From an uncultured Clostridia bacterium (GTDB lineage Bacteria > Bacillota > Clostridia > TANB77 > CAG-508), in the NCBI GenBank assembly GCA_934162535.1, contig CAKPJC010000023.1, forward strand, positions 1-25,121: a stretch of 25,121 nt of DNA, given 5' to 3'. A program made the position numbers and the translations under genes. Every line of letters begins with the position of its first letter. Positions within the stretch are counted from its first letter, which is position 1. Below, piece by piece: positions 1-8,000 of this stretch. Under the pieces are notes generated by a model that saw only the letters and a program-made list of their open reading frames with translations, made no database searches and was not told the origin of the DNA.

Positions 1-8
1 CTAAAATA

Positions 9-36
9 ATTATATCATATTCTCGGTTTTTAACAA
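9..36 (-). promoter_or_regulatory. Minus-strand promoter for a gene beyond the left edge
   Basis: On the minus strand there is TTGTTA (31-36), a 16-nt spacer and a perfect TATAAT (9-14). The element resembles the ABC-F promoter at 1775-1803: both have CTTGTTAAAA near the -35 and ATATGATATA around the -10. The gene it would drive lies outside the window, so the assignment rests on the sequence match alone. Confidence 0.5.
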
Positions 37-112
37 GATTTTTCGTGCAAAAAAATATTTACGAATTAGCACTTGTTTACCCTTGACTGATCTAGGTTTT
101 TAACTAAAATGG

Positions 113-153
113 GAAAAACCCAAGTATTAGTTCTTACTAACTATTGCTTGGGT
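113..153 (-). terminator. Rho-independent terminator of the ABC-F gene
   Basis: Read on the minus strand just after the ABC-F stop, ACCCAAG (147-153) pairs with CTTGGGT (118-124). An inner TAGTT/AACTA stem is separated from it by a small internal loop. A run of T follows immediately. The position, directly downstream of the stop at 159, fits the ABC-F transcript. Confidence 0.75.
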
Positions 154-158
154 AATTT

Positions 159-1739
159 CTATTCTATTCCTAAATATTCATTATATGTGATTTCTCTGTC
201 TATTATTTTATCTTTTTGAATATCTATTATTCTATTTGCAACTGTTTGTGTTAGTTGGTGGTCATGTGATGTAAATATTATATTTCCTTTGAACTTGGCC
301 ATTCCATCATTTACTGATGTTATACTTTCCATGTCTAGATGGTTTGTAGGTTCATCAAATATTAAGAAGTTTGCTCCTGAAAGCATCATTTTAGCTAATA
401 CACATCTTACTTTTTCTCCACCTGATAATACTCTTGCTTGTTTTAGTGATTCATCTCCTGAGAATAACATTCTACCTAAGAATCCTCTTACAAATGTTTC
501 ATCTGGATCTTTTGAGTATTTTCTAAGCCATTCTGTTATGTTTTCATCTACATCAAATAAATAATTATTGTCTTTTGGGAAATATGATTTTGTTATTGTT
601 GTCCCCCAAATAAGTTCTCCTTCATCTGGTTCCATTTCTCCTGCTATTATTTGGAATAACACTGTTTTTGCATTTTCATTATCTGCTAAAAAAGCAATTT
701 TGTCTCCAGCTTTTACTGTAAAACTAATTTTGTCTAATATTTTTTCACCATTTATTGTTTTTGATATATTTTTTACTTGTAATATTTCTTTTCCTGGCTC
801 CCTATCTGGCTTGAAATCAACATATGGGTATTTTCTGTTTGATGGTTTTATTTCGTCTAATTCTATTTTTTCAAGTGTTTTCTTTCTTGATGTTGCTTGT
901 TTTGATTTTGAAGCATTGGCACTAAATCTAGCAATGAAGTCTTGTAATTCTTTTATTTTCTCTTCTTTCTTTTTGTTTTGCTCTTTCATTTGTTTTAGTG
1001 CAAGTTGACTTGATTCATACCAAAAATCATAGTTTCCTGGATATACTTTTATTTTTCCAAAATCAACATCTGCAATATGTGTACATACTTTATTTAAGAA
1101 GTATCTATCATGTGACACTACTATTACCGTGTTTTCAAAGTTTATTAAAAATTCTTGTAACCAATTTATACTTTTTAAATCCAAGTCGTTTGTAGGTTCG
1201 TCTAGTAATAATACGTCTGGATTTCCAAATAAAGCTTGTGCTAATAATACTTTTACCTTTTCTCTTGGTTCTATTTCACTCATTAATTTATAATGATTTT
1301 CTGGTATTATTCCCAAATCATTTAATAGTATTGATGCATCTGATTCTGCATTCCATCCATCTAGCTCTGCAAATCTTTCTTCTAGTTTTGCAGCTTTCAT
1401 TCCATCTTCTTCTGAAAAGTCTGGCTTCATGTATATTGCTTCTTTTTCTTTCATTATGTCATACAGTTCTTTATTTCCCATCATTACTGTGTCTATTACA
1501 GTATATTCTTCATATGCAAAGTGATCCTGTTTTAATACAGATAGTCTTTCTCCTTTTTCTAATGATACATCTCCTTTGCTTGGTTCTATTTCTCCTGATA
1601 GTACTTTTAGAAATGTTGATTTTCCTGCTCCATTTGCTCCTATTATTCCATAGCAGTTTCCTTTTCCAAATTTTATGTTTACATCTTCAAATAATACTCT
1701 TTTTCCGAACCTTACTGTTACTCCGTTTGTTGTTAGCAT
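159..1739 (-). CDS. ABC-F family ATPase (YkpA/YbiT-like translation factor)
   Basis: A 526-residue cytoplasmic protein with two ATP-binding cassettes in one chain and no membrane segment, as in ABC-F proteins that act on ribosomes. NBD1 has Walker A GANGAGKS (about 34-41) and Walker B LLLDEPTNDLD (about 176-186). Its signature motif reads EIEPREK, without the LSGG glycines. The charged linker (about 250-300, rich in K/E) is the usual P-site tRNA interaction region. NBD2 has a relaxed Walker A (ADNENAKT), a canonical LSGGEK signature (near 438) and FDEPTNHLD. The relaxed second Walker A (xNxxAKT) is, as I recall, usual in the YkpA/YbiT branch, so it is not taken as damage. The start is supported by GGAGGA at 1744-1749 and a promoter upstream. 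It is a single-gene unit, divergent from the capA-like gene. Nothing suggests it is one of the antibiotic-resistance ABC-F proteins, though this cannot be excluded from sequence alone. Confidence 0.93.
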   Translation of the reverse strand: MLTTNGVTVRFGKRVLFEDVNIKFGKGNCYGIIGANGAGKSTFLKVLSGEIEPSKGDVSLEKGERLSVLKQDHFAYEEYTVIDTVMMGNKELYDIMKEKEAIYMKPDFSEEDGMKAAKLEERFAELDGWNAESDASILLNDLGIIPENHYKLMSEIEPREKVKVLLAQALFGNPDVLLLDEPTNDLDLKSINWLQEFLINFENTVIVVSHDRYFLNKVCTHIADVDFGKIKVYPGNYDFWYESSQLALKQMKEQNKKKEEKIKELQDFIARFSANASKSKQATSRKKTLEKIELDEIKPSNRKYPYVDFKPDREPGKEILQVKNISKTINGEKILDKISFTVKAGDKIAFLADNENAKTVLFQIIAGEMEPDEGELIWGTTITKSYFPKDNNYLFDVDENITEWLRKYSKDPDETFVRGFLGRMLFSGDESLKQARVLSGGEKVRCVLAKMMLSGANFLIFDEPTNHLDMESITSVNDGMAKFKGNIIFTSHDHQLTQTVANRIIDIQKDKIIDREITYNEYLGIE

Positions 1740-1774
1740 GGTTTCCTCCTTTTTTCTCTTTTTATTGCCTATAT

Positions 1775-1803
1775 ACTATATCATATTTTTCCAGTTTTAA
1801 CAA
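1775..1803 (-). promoter_or_regulatory. Promoter of the ABC-F gene
   Basis: Minus strand: TTGTTA (1798-1803), a 17-nt spacer and TATAGT (1775-1780). The start codon at 1739 is about 30 nt downstream of the predicted start site, preceded by GGAGGA. Confidence 0.6.
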
Positions 1804-1831
1804 GTAATTTTGGCGTTTTACTTTTTTATTA

Positions 1832-1860
1832 TTGCATTTTATGTAGAATTATGATATTTT
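1832..1860 (+). promoter_or_regulatory. Candidate promoter of the capA-like gene
   Basis: Plus strand: TTGCAT (1832-1837), a 17-nt spacer and TATTTT (1855-1860), with an extended-minus-10 TG at 1852-1853. The predicted transcript would have a leader of only about 15 nt before the ATG, including the GGGGTG ribosome-binding site at 1871-1876. The element is weaker than the other promoters here. Confidence 0.4.
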
Positions 1861-1881
1861 ATATGAAAATGGGGTGTTTAT

Positions 1882-3114
1882 ATGAAGAAAAGTAAAAAGA
1901 AATTAAAAATTGTAAATAAGACTAGATTTAGCATTTTTATAATTGTACTTATTCTTATTTGCTTTTTTATTTTTAAATTTTTGAGTTCAAGTTTTAGTAG
2001 TAAAGAAACCATTTCAAATATTTCGGAAAATAATACTACCACTACTGCTAAAGAAACCAAGCCTGATATTAATTTTTCAATGAGTGTTATTGGAGATATT
2101 ATGTGCCATAACTCACAATATGTTGACGCATACGTTTCTTCAAGTGGTACATATGACTTTTCTTATGTATTTGAAGATATAAAGTCGTATATTAGTTCTG
2201 CTGATATTGCTGTTGGCAATTTGGAAACTACTTTCGCTGGTAAAGCAAGGGGCTATAGTAACTATCCAACTTTTAATACTCCTGAGCAATTAGCTACAAA
2301 CTTAAAAACTTTTGGTATTGATGTTGTTTCAACTGCAAATAATCATTGCATGGATACCGGATATTCTGGACTTACAAGTACATTAAATTATCTTGATGAA
2401 GCAGGTATATCACATGTGGGTACTTATAGCTCTGAAGAATCTCAAAATACTATTTTAATAAAAGATGTAAAAGGTGTAAAAATCGCATTTCTTGCTTTTA
2501 CTTATGGCACTAATGGTATTGCTATACCAAAAGATAAATCTTATTGTGTAAATTTAATTGATAAAGATTTTATCTCAAAACAACTTTCACTTGCTAAAGA
2601 ACAGTCTCCTGATTTGATTTGTGTTAGTATGCATTGGGGAATTGAGTATCAAACTAAACAAAATTCTGAGCAAGAGGATTTGGCTAATTTCTTGTTCAAA
2701 AATGGTGTTGATGTTATTTTAGGTAGTCATCCTCATGTTTTACAACCAATGGAGAAAAAAACTGTTACTCTTGAAGATGGTTCTACTAAGAATTGTTTTG
2801 TTATATATTCTTTAGGTAATTTTATGTCTGGTCAGAATAAGGCTAATACTCGTAATTCTGTTATCCTTGATATGAAGTTCACTAAAAATGGTAAAACAAA
2901 TAAGACTTTAATTAATTCTGTTTCATATGTGCCTATTTATATGTATAAGGATTCTAGTAAGAAACTTCATAAATATCGTGTTTTAGATATTGAGAAAAAT
3001 ATTAAAAATTATGATTCTGGAGAAGATAGGTCAATTGGCTCTGCTAGCTATTCTACATTGAAAGCAGAACTTACTAAGATTAAGAATACTATGGGTGAAG
3101 ATTTAGTGTTTTAA
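1882..3114 (+). CDS. CapA-family (PGA_cap, poly-gamma-glutamate capsule type) membrane-anchored protein
   Basis: A 410-residue protein. A basic N-terminus and one hydrophobic helix (about 15-34) suggest a signal anchor with the rest outside the cell. A Ser/Thr/Asn-rich linker (about 35-60) leads into a metallophosphatase-like PGA_cap domain. Its hallmarks are GDIMCH (71-76), VGNLETTF (111-118), TANNHCMD (151-158), MHWG (250-253), GSHPH (281-285) and SLGNF near the end of the core. Family members take part in poly-gamma-glutamate capsule synthesis or retention, but many stand-alone copies have no proven substrate. No capB, capC or pgs genes lie nearby, so a capsule role is not supported by context. 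Start: GGGGTG at 1871-1876, 5 nt before ATG. Codon use is unusual for the window: Ile is mostly ATT and T-ending codons dominate, while the neighbouring genes prefer ATA and A-ending codons. Confidence 0.9.
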   Translation: MKKSKKKLKIVNKTRFSIFIIVLILICFFIFKFLSSSFSSKETISNISENNTTTTAKETKPDINFSMSVIGDIMCHNSQYVDAYVSSSGTYDFSYVFEDIKSYISSADIAVGNLETTFAGKARGYSNYPTFNTPEQLATNLKTFGIDVVSTANNHCMDTGYSGLTSTLNYLDEAGISHVGTYSSEESQNTILIKDVKGVKIAFLAFTYGTNGIAIPKDKSYCVNLIDKDFISKQLSLAKEQSPDLICVSMHWGIEYQTKQNSEQEDLANFLFKNGVDVILGSHPHVLQPMEKKTVTLEDGSTKNCFVIYSLGNFMSGQNKANTRNSVILDMKFTKNGKTNKTLINSVSYVPIYMYKDSSKKLHKYRVLDIEKNIKNYDSGEDRSIGSASYSTLKAELTKIKNTMGEDLVF

Positions 3115-3235
3115 GAACAAATAAAAATTTTTTCATTTGTACAAATTCGCTACTTCTCTACTTTTAGACAATAGTAACATAAAATTTCATTTTTGTCTTG
3201 TGAATGAATAATTTTAGAATAAAATAAATAAGGTA

Positions 3236-3264
3236 TTGACTATGATACTAAAAAGTATTACAAT
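3236..3264 (+). promoter_or_regulatory. Strong plus-strand promoter inside the capA/tRNA intergenic region
   Basis: TTGACT (3236-3241), exactly 17 nt, then TACAAT (3259-3264). No open reading frame of useful length follows before the terminator at 3317-3350, so the likely product is a short RNA. A perfect 12-bp palindrome (3269-3280) sits at the expected transcription start. Confidence 0.6.
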
Positions 3265-3268
3265 TATA

Positions 3269-3280
3269 TAGCTTAAGCTA
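3269..3280. repeat. Perfect 12-bp palindrome at the predicted small-RNA start
   Basis: TAGCTTAAGCTA reads identically on both strands and overlaps the expected +1 of the promoter at 3236-3264. It could be an operator for a dimeric regulator or part of the 5' structure of the transcript. The sequence does not decide between these. Confidence 0.4.
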
Positions 3281-3350
3281 GTAATTTAAGAAATTCATTT
3301 GTGTAGATTCACAAATAATCCCTAGAGTGCAAGTCTAGGGATTATTTTTT
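3271..3350 (+). ncRNA. Candidate small structured RNA (about 80 nt)
   Basis: A near-consensus promoter ends at 3264 and an intrinsic terminator ends at about 3350, with no credible coding frame between. The predicted RNA has a weak CTTAA/TTAAG pairing near its 5' end. Next is a 7-bp hairpin ATTTGTG (3297-3303)/CACAAAT (3310-3316) with a 6-nt loop. Last is a 10-bp terminator hairpin AATCCCTAGA (3317-3326)/TCTAGGGATT (3334-3343). I do not recognise a known RNA family. The alternative is that the promoter match is coincidental and the hairpins simply end the capA-like transcript. Confidence 0.45.
3317..3350 (+). terminator. Intrinsic terminator (10-bp stem, T-run)
   Basis: AATCCCTAGA (3317-3326) pairs with TCTAGGGATT (3334-3343) around a 7-nt loop, followed by seven T. 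It ends the candidate small RNA and any read-through from the capA-like gene. On the minus strand the same stem follows tRNA-Lys but has only a weak T-tract, so it may also help end the tRNA transcript. Confidence 0.8.
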
Positions 3351-3365
3351 TATTCTTCTTAAGGT

Positions 3366-3441
3366 TGGTGCACCATCTCGGAATCGAACCGAGGACCGCC
3401 AGATTAAGAGTCTGTTGCTCTACCAGCTGAGCTAATGGTGC
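3366..3441 (-). tRNA. tRNA-Lys (anticodon CTT), CCA encoded
   Basis: The minus strand folds as a complete cloverleaf. The acceptor stem is GCACCAT/ATGGTGC, and the D arm is GCTC/GAGC with AGCTGGTAGA. The anticodon loop CTCTTAA places CTT at positions 34-36. The T arm contains GGTTCGATTCC, the discriminator is A, and CCA is encoded at 3366-3368. The total is 76 nt. The first anticodon-stem pair is an A-G mismatch, which is tolerable. A consensus promoter lies upstream at 3462-3490. Confidence 0.96.
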
Positions 3442-3461
3442 ATATCAAATTCATATTTACA

Positions 3462-3490
3462 ATTATAGTATCTTTTTATTGAAATGTCAA
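3462..3490 (-). promoter_or_regulatory. Consensus promoter of tRNA-Lys
   Basis: Minus strand: perfect TTGACA (3485-3490), a 17-nt spacer and perfect TATAAT (3462-3467). The tRNA 5' end is at 3441, about 14 nt past the expected transcription start. This is the best promoter match in the window, as expected for a stable RNA. Confidence 0.85.
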
Positions 3491-3551
3491 TAGTTTGAAG
3501 TATCAAGTTTTGCATTTTTTCGAAAAAAGCTAAACTTAAAATATAATTTTA

Positions 3552-3580
3552 TTGAAAAAAAGTGTAATTTGTGATATTAC
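3552..3580 (+). promoter_or_regulatory. Candidate promoter of the VirD4-like gene
   Basis: Plus strand: TTGAAA (3552-3557), a 17-nt spacer and TATTAC (3575-3580), with an extended-minus-10 TG at 3572-3573. The predicted start falls at about 3587, where the leader begins with AGACAA (3587-3592) able to pair with TTGTCT (3602-3607). A second hairpin GCGAC-ATA-GTCGC (3613-3625) precedes the ribosome-binding site. Confidence 0.4.
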
Positions 3581-3651
3581 TAAATAAGACAACCTAAAAT
3601 TTTGTCTAATAAGCGACATAGTCGCCCTTTATATAAAAATGGAGGTAACCA

Positions 3652-4926
3652 ATGTTAAATAAATCATTCATTTTAGCAAAAGATATAGAATTTGACGTAA
3701 AAAGAAAAGGTAATATAAATACATTAGTAATAGGAAATGATAATTCTGGAAAACATGAATCATTTATATTTCCTAACATAGGAAAGTTACTAGGTTCTTA
3801 TATATTAGTAGACACCAATAATATAATATATGATAAAACAAATGAATTGTTTAGAGAAAAAGATTATAATATACTAACGGTAGATTTAAAATCTAAAACT
3901 AACTATAATCCTTTTATGTATATAAAAAAAGATGTAGATATTTTAACTTTTTCAAATTTATTAATAAAAAGAAATACTATATTAGCAAAAAATAAATATG
4001 ATGAAGATTTATGTGAAATTATGTTTAGAATTATTGTCAAATATATATTAAAAACTCAAAAAATTGAAAACCACAATTTGAAATATGTTTTAGAAATAAT
4101 AAATGATTTAAAAGAAAATGATATAGATTATTTTAAAACAATAATGTTAGAGTTAAATAATAAAACATATATAAAAAATTACTATAATATCATAGAAAGT
4201 ATTGATGTAAAATCATATAACTCTTTGGTAAGACTGTTAGAGAAAAAATTGCATTCCTTGGGTAAAGAAAATATTAAAAATATTAGTACTACAGCATCAA
4301 TAGATTTCAGTAATATAGGAAATGTAAAAACAGTTTTATATATAAATACAAGTGATAATCAAATAATTAATGGAATCTTTTTTACACAATTAATTAAAAG
4401 TTTACATGATTCAGCTGACAAGAATAGTGGATTTTTAAATATTCCAACATATTGTTTTTTGGATAATTTTGAAAAACTCGGATATATATCAATGTTTGAT
4501 AAAAGACTTGCTACATCAAAAAAAAGAAAAATAATGTACGCTATAATTATTGATGATATTAAACCATTAATAAACATATATGAAAATGACTTGAATTCTA
4601 TCCTCCAAGGTTGTAATCTAGCACTTTACTTAGGTACAAATCACACTGAAACAATAAAGTTTTTTTCTGAGAATTTGAAAAACAATATCTCAGCTAATGT
4701 GTTACAGGAATTAAAGTCTGGTATGTGCATAGTTTGTGAAAATGATAATTCTCCTAAAAGGGCAATAAAATTAAAAGATAAACATTATAATCCCCCAGTC
4801 AGACAAAAACTGAATAAGCAATTAATACAAGAATTGGAGGAAAAGACTGCTTCTGAGTCTAATCCAGATAAAAAAGAAAAATTAGAAAAAGCATTAAATG
4901 CAATGAAATTCTTAAATGGAATTTAA
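3652..4926 (+). CDS. Orphan VirD4/TraG-like coupling ATPase, truncated and with degenerate Walker motifs
   Basis: A 424-residue protein starting directly with the nucleotide-binding fold. The Walker A region is GNDNSGKH (28-35) followed by FIFPNI, matching the VirD4/TraG pattern GxxGSGKT...PN but with His35 in place of Thr/Ser. YNPFMYI (about 84-90) matches the conserved 'YNPF' of the family. The Walker B region CFLDNF (268-273) keeps Asp271, but the usual catalytic Glu is Asn272. LYLGTNHTET (about 326) matches the family's LFLGGNEQET-type block. True coupling proteins are usually 550-700 residues with two N-terminal membrane helices, and these are absent. The C-terminal ~40 residues look helical and charged. 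Start: GGAGGT at 3641-3646, 5 nt before ATG. No relaxase or other conjugation gene is nearby, so it could be a decayed mobile-element remnant or a repurposed non-hydrolysing ATPase. The frame is intact over its full length, which argues against simple decay. Confidence 0.75.
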   Translation: MLNKSFILAKDIEFDVKRKGNINTLVIGNDNSGKHESFIFPNIGKLLGSYILVDTNNIIYDKTNELFREKDYNILTVDLKSKTNYNPFMYIKKDVDILTFSNLLIKRNTILAKNKYDEDLCEIMFRIIVKYILKTQKIENHNLKYVLEIINDLKENDIDYFKTIMLELNNKTYIKNYYNIIESIDVKSYNSLVRLLEKKLHSLGKENIKNISTTASIDFSNIGNVKTVLYINTSDNQIINGIFFTQLIKSLHDSADKNSGFLNIPTYCFLDNFEKLGYISMFDKRLATSKKRKIMYAIIIDDIKPLINIYENDLNSILQGCNLALYLGTNHTETIKFFSENLKNNISANVLQELKSGMCIVCENDNSPKRAIKLKDKHYNPPVRQKLNKQLIQELEEKTASESNPDKKEKLEKALNAMKFLNGI

Positions 4927-4932
4927 TTTACT

Positions 4933-4967
4933 AAAAGGTCACAGGTTAATCCTGTGACCTTTTGTTT
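4933..4967. terminator. Bidirectional intrinsic terminator between convergent genes
   Basis: AAAAGGTCACAGG (4933-4945) and CCTGTGACCTTTT (4951-4963) form a perfect 13-bp stem with a 5-nt loop. T-rich tails follow on both strands. It ends the VirD4-like gene on the plus strand (stop at 4926) and the surface-protein operon on the minus strand (stop at 5016). Confidence 0.9.
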
Positions 4968-5015
4968 GAAAGTGAAATATTCACTAAGAATTCATCTACT
5001 CAAATTTAACATTAC

Positions 5016-8000
5016 TTACTTATTTACTGCTTTTCTTTTTATCAAGAATACTCCACCTGCTAATATTATCAATGCTACTACTCCTGCTGATATATATATT
5101 ATTGTATTATTTTCTAGACCTGTTGGTGGTGTAATTGTTACTGTTATTGCATCATCATCTTGCTCATGTAGTCTTGTAAGCTCTGTTTCTTGTTCTGCTC
5201 TAACTTTTAAGCTTGGCATATAATCTCCTGGTATATATTTCTTAGCAACTTGTGTTCCTTTATTTGTGCTGTCTATTGTTCTTGCTATTTTACCATTTAA
5301 TTGTATTATTTCTGTATGGTTTTCATATACATGGTCTTTTGCTTGTGTTGCTAATAATTTGCTTGCATATAATGTTTCTGAATGTGATTCCCCTGCTGAT
5401 AAGTTATTAAATGCATTTGTTACTAGTACAGTATAGTTGTCTTTTTCTAATCCTTTTACTCTATATTTATCTTCATCACCTTTTAATACTAGTTCTGAAA
5501 TATTACCTTCATTATATAATTTTTCGGCTTTTATTTGTACCCAGTTTGCATTTTGTGTTCCTTCTCCTGCTTCACATATTAGTTCTGGGTCAACATAGTC
5601 TGCAATATATTCAACTGATTGTTTTATCAAGTCTGAAGCAGATTCTCCATAATAGTAATATTTTTCATTTCCATTGTCTTTGCTGTCATATTCATAATCT
5701 TTTTCACTAGCATTTGTTACTGTTATCTTATATAAGATTTCTAGTGTTGAACCCTGTATTAATTCTGAATCCATTTCCATAAATAGTTGTCTTTGACTTT
5801 TTACTGCTTTGCTAAATGCCTCTCTGCTATTAACAACTTCTTTTGAGCCTAATGCTCTTACATAGTCCATATTTATCGCATATGGATCACCTTCTGTTAA
5901 TATTTGTCCATTTGCTAATGTTATTTTTAAATTACTTACTGTCTTGTCAACAATTATATTTTCTCTTGCTCTTTCAATTATACCAAAATTGAATTTGCTC
6001 CAGTTATGTTCAAAATTTCCACCATTATTGTCAACTTTACTTTCTTGTGAACCTGTATACTCTATTTGAACTTTGAATGGTAAACTGTATGCTGATACAT
6101 TTACAGGATTATTATAATTTTTATTTATTAATGATTGTATTTGTAATCTCGCATCTTTATCATATCCATTTGCTGTTTCATCAGAATTTACATTTACTTT
6201 TACAAGTGAATTATCTCCTTTTTTGAAATACCATTGTAAATTGTCTAAATCGTCTACTGCAATTGATGTATTATCTGCTTTTGTTAAATGCCATTGTAAA
6301 TCTTTTTGATCAATACTATCTTGTTTGTTATCATAATTTTTTGTCATTACATTTTTTATAGTATTATCTGTTATTACTGTTGATTTATAGTTTCTTGCAT
6401 TTATTACAGTTTCTCCATTATCTATCGTTGTAGCTCCATTTGCTAATTCTGTTGTGTCATCACCATATGTATATTTTACAATATAGTTATCTACAACACA
6501 TCCTTCGTCACTGTCACTACCAAATTGATAATGTCCATTTTCATCAGTGTATGTTACAGCTGGTGATTTTTCAGCTTGACCACTCTTTATTGAATATAAA
6601 TATGCTAATTCTGTTGTTCCATCGTCATTTACTTTTAATAGTTCAACTTTTACATTTTTTATTCCTTTTTCATTTTTATCTTTATCTTTTTTCTCTTCTG
6701 TATAGAATCTTTGACCATCTCCTAGTCTTTCATTGTTTTTTGCACTTTCTGATGTTTGTTCATCTTCAAATACGATTCCTGATATTTGTTTATATTTGTC
6801 ATCTTTTACTAACATAAATGTTGGCGCAATATCTGTATCATCTTCAAATGTTGAAAAGTCTATTGAGTTATTTGATACTTTTATTTCTGCATTTCCTGGT
6901 GCTGAGTCAACATCAACTCCTGCACTTTGTCTACCAGACATACCTTTTTTACTTGCTGTTTCAAATTCGGCACATTGTGTTTCACTTCCATAATATGTTG
7001 AATATTTATATATTTCTGCAACATTCTTGAATAATGTATCTTTCTTTATTAAATCTTTTACAACATCACTATTAACTTTTAATCTTAATTTAATTACATC
7101 AGATGTTCCTTGTGGTTCTACCTTTTTACCTTTTAGTTGTGATGTGTATGCTGCTTTGAATCCATTTGAGTTATATGAATCACCATTTTGACTCTTCTCA
7201 CTCCAATTACTGTCTGCAAGTGTGTAGTTTGCATCATAGTAGTTTACAATTTCTGGTACTTCCATTATTAATGTATTTGATTGGTTATTTACTTTCATTG
7301 CATATGTTACATATACTTCTAAGTCTTCTGTGTTGTTTGCATTTATGTAAGCAACATCAGATGGGTTTACTGGTCTTCTATATAGTGTTGAATTACTATC
7401 ACTGAAGCTTACTTGGTATTTATAGTCTTGACCTTGTATTCCTCTATCTCCATATGTATATGTGTATTGTTGACCTTTCATTAATACGTCAACTTTTTCT
7501 ATATCTGATACTATTGATATATCAGGTTGTTCTCTTTTAATTAATCCACAGTTTACATTAGATATTTCCCATTCTACTATTTTGCTTCCATATTCATCAC
7601 ATCTATGGTGACTACCATGTTTTGAACATGATACATAGTGGTGTCTTATACATCCTGATTTTTCACTTGTATCTAGTGCTGGGTATGATTCTAACATTTT
7701 AAATTTACTTAATGGTGTTTTTGTATCTGCTGTAACTGTAAAGCTGTCCATTCCAACAGGTGCTGATAGTGTTGCTTTTCTTGGATTTGAACCTGTATAT
7801 GTATATTCTAGTCTTGTTCCATTTGATGATACACCTTTATTACTTATTTCAGCAAATGAATTGTCTAAACTTGTTCTGCCTGAAGTACTTTCCATCGCTT
7901 TTGATGTATCTTCTGCACCATCTGATACATATGGCACTGTTGTATATGTTAATCCATTGTACTCAAATTCAACATATGAATTGTTTATTCTGTTATACAT

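Noticed and set aside
3117..3145. Terminator directly after the capA-like stop codon
   Set aside because: ACAAAT/ATTTGT can pair, but the stem is interrupted and AT-only and no T-run follows; the hairpin at 3317-3350 is much stronger.
3366..3441. tRNA-Lys as an attachment site for a mobile element carrying the VirD4-like gene
   Set aside because: The VirD4-like gene lies on the 5' side of the tRNA, whereas integration usually targets the 3' end. I saw no repeated tRNA 3' fragment and no integrase.
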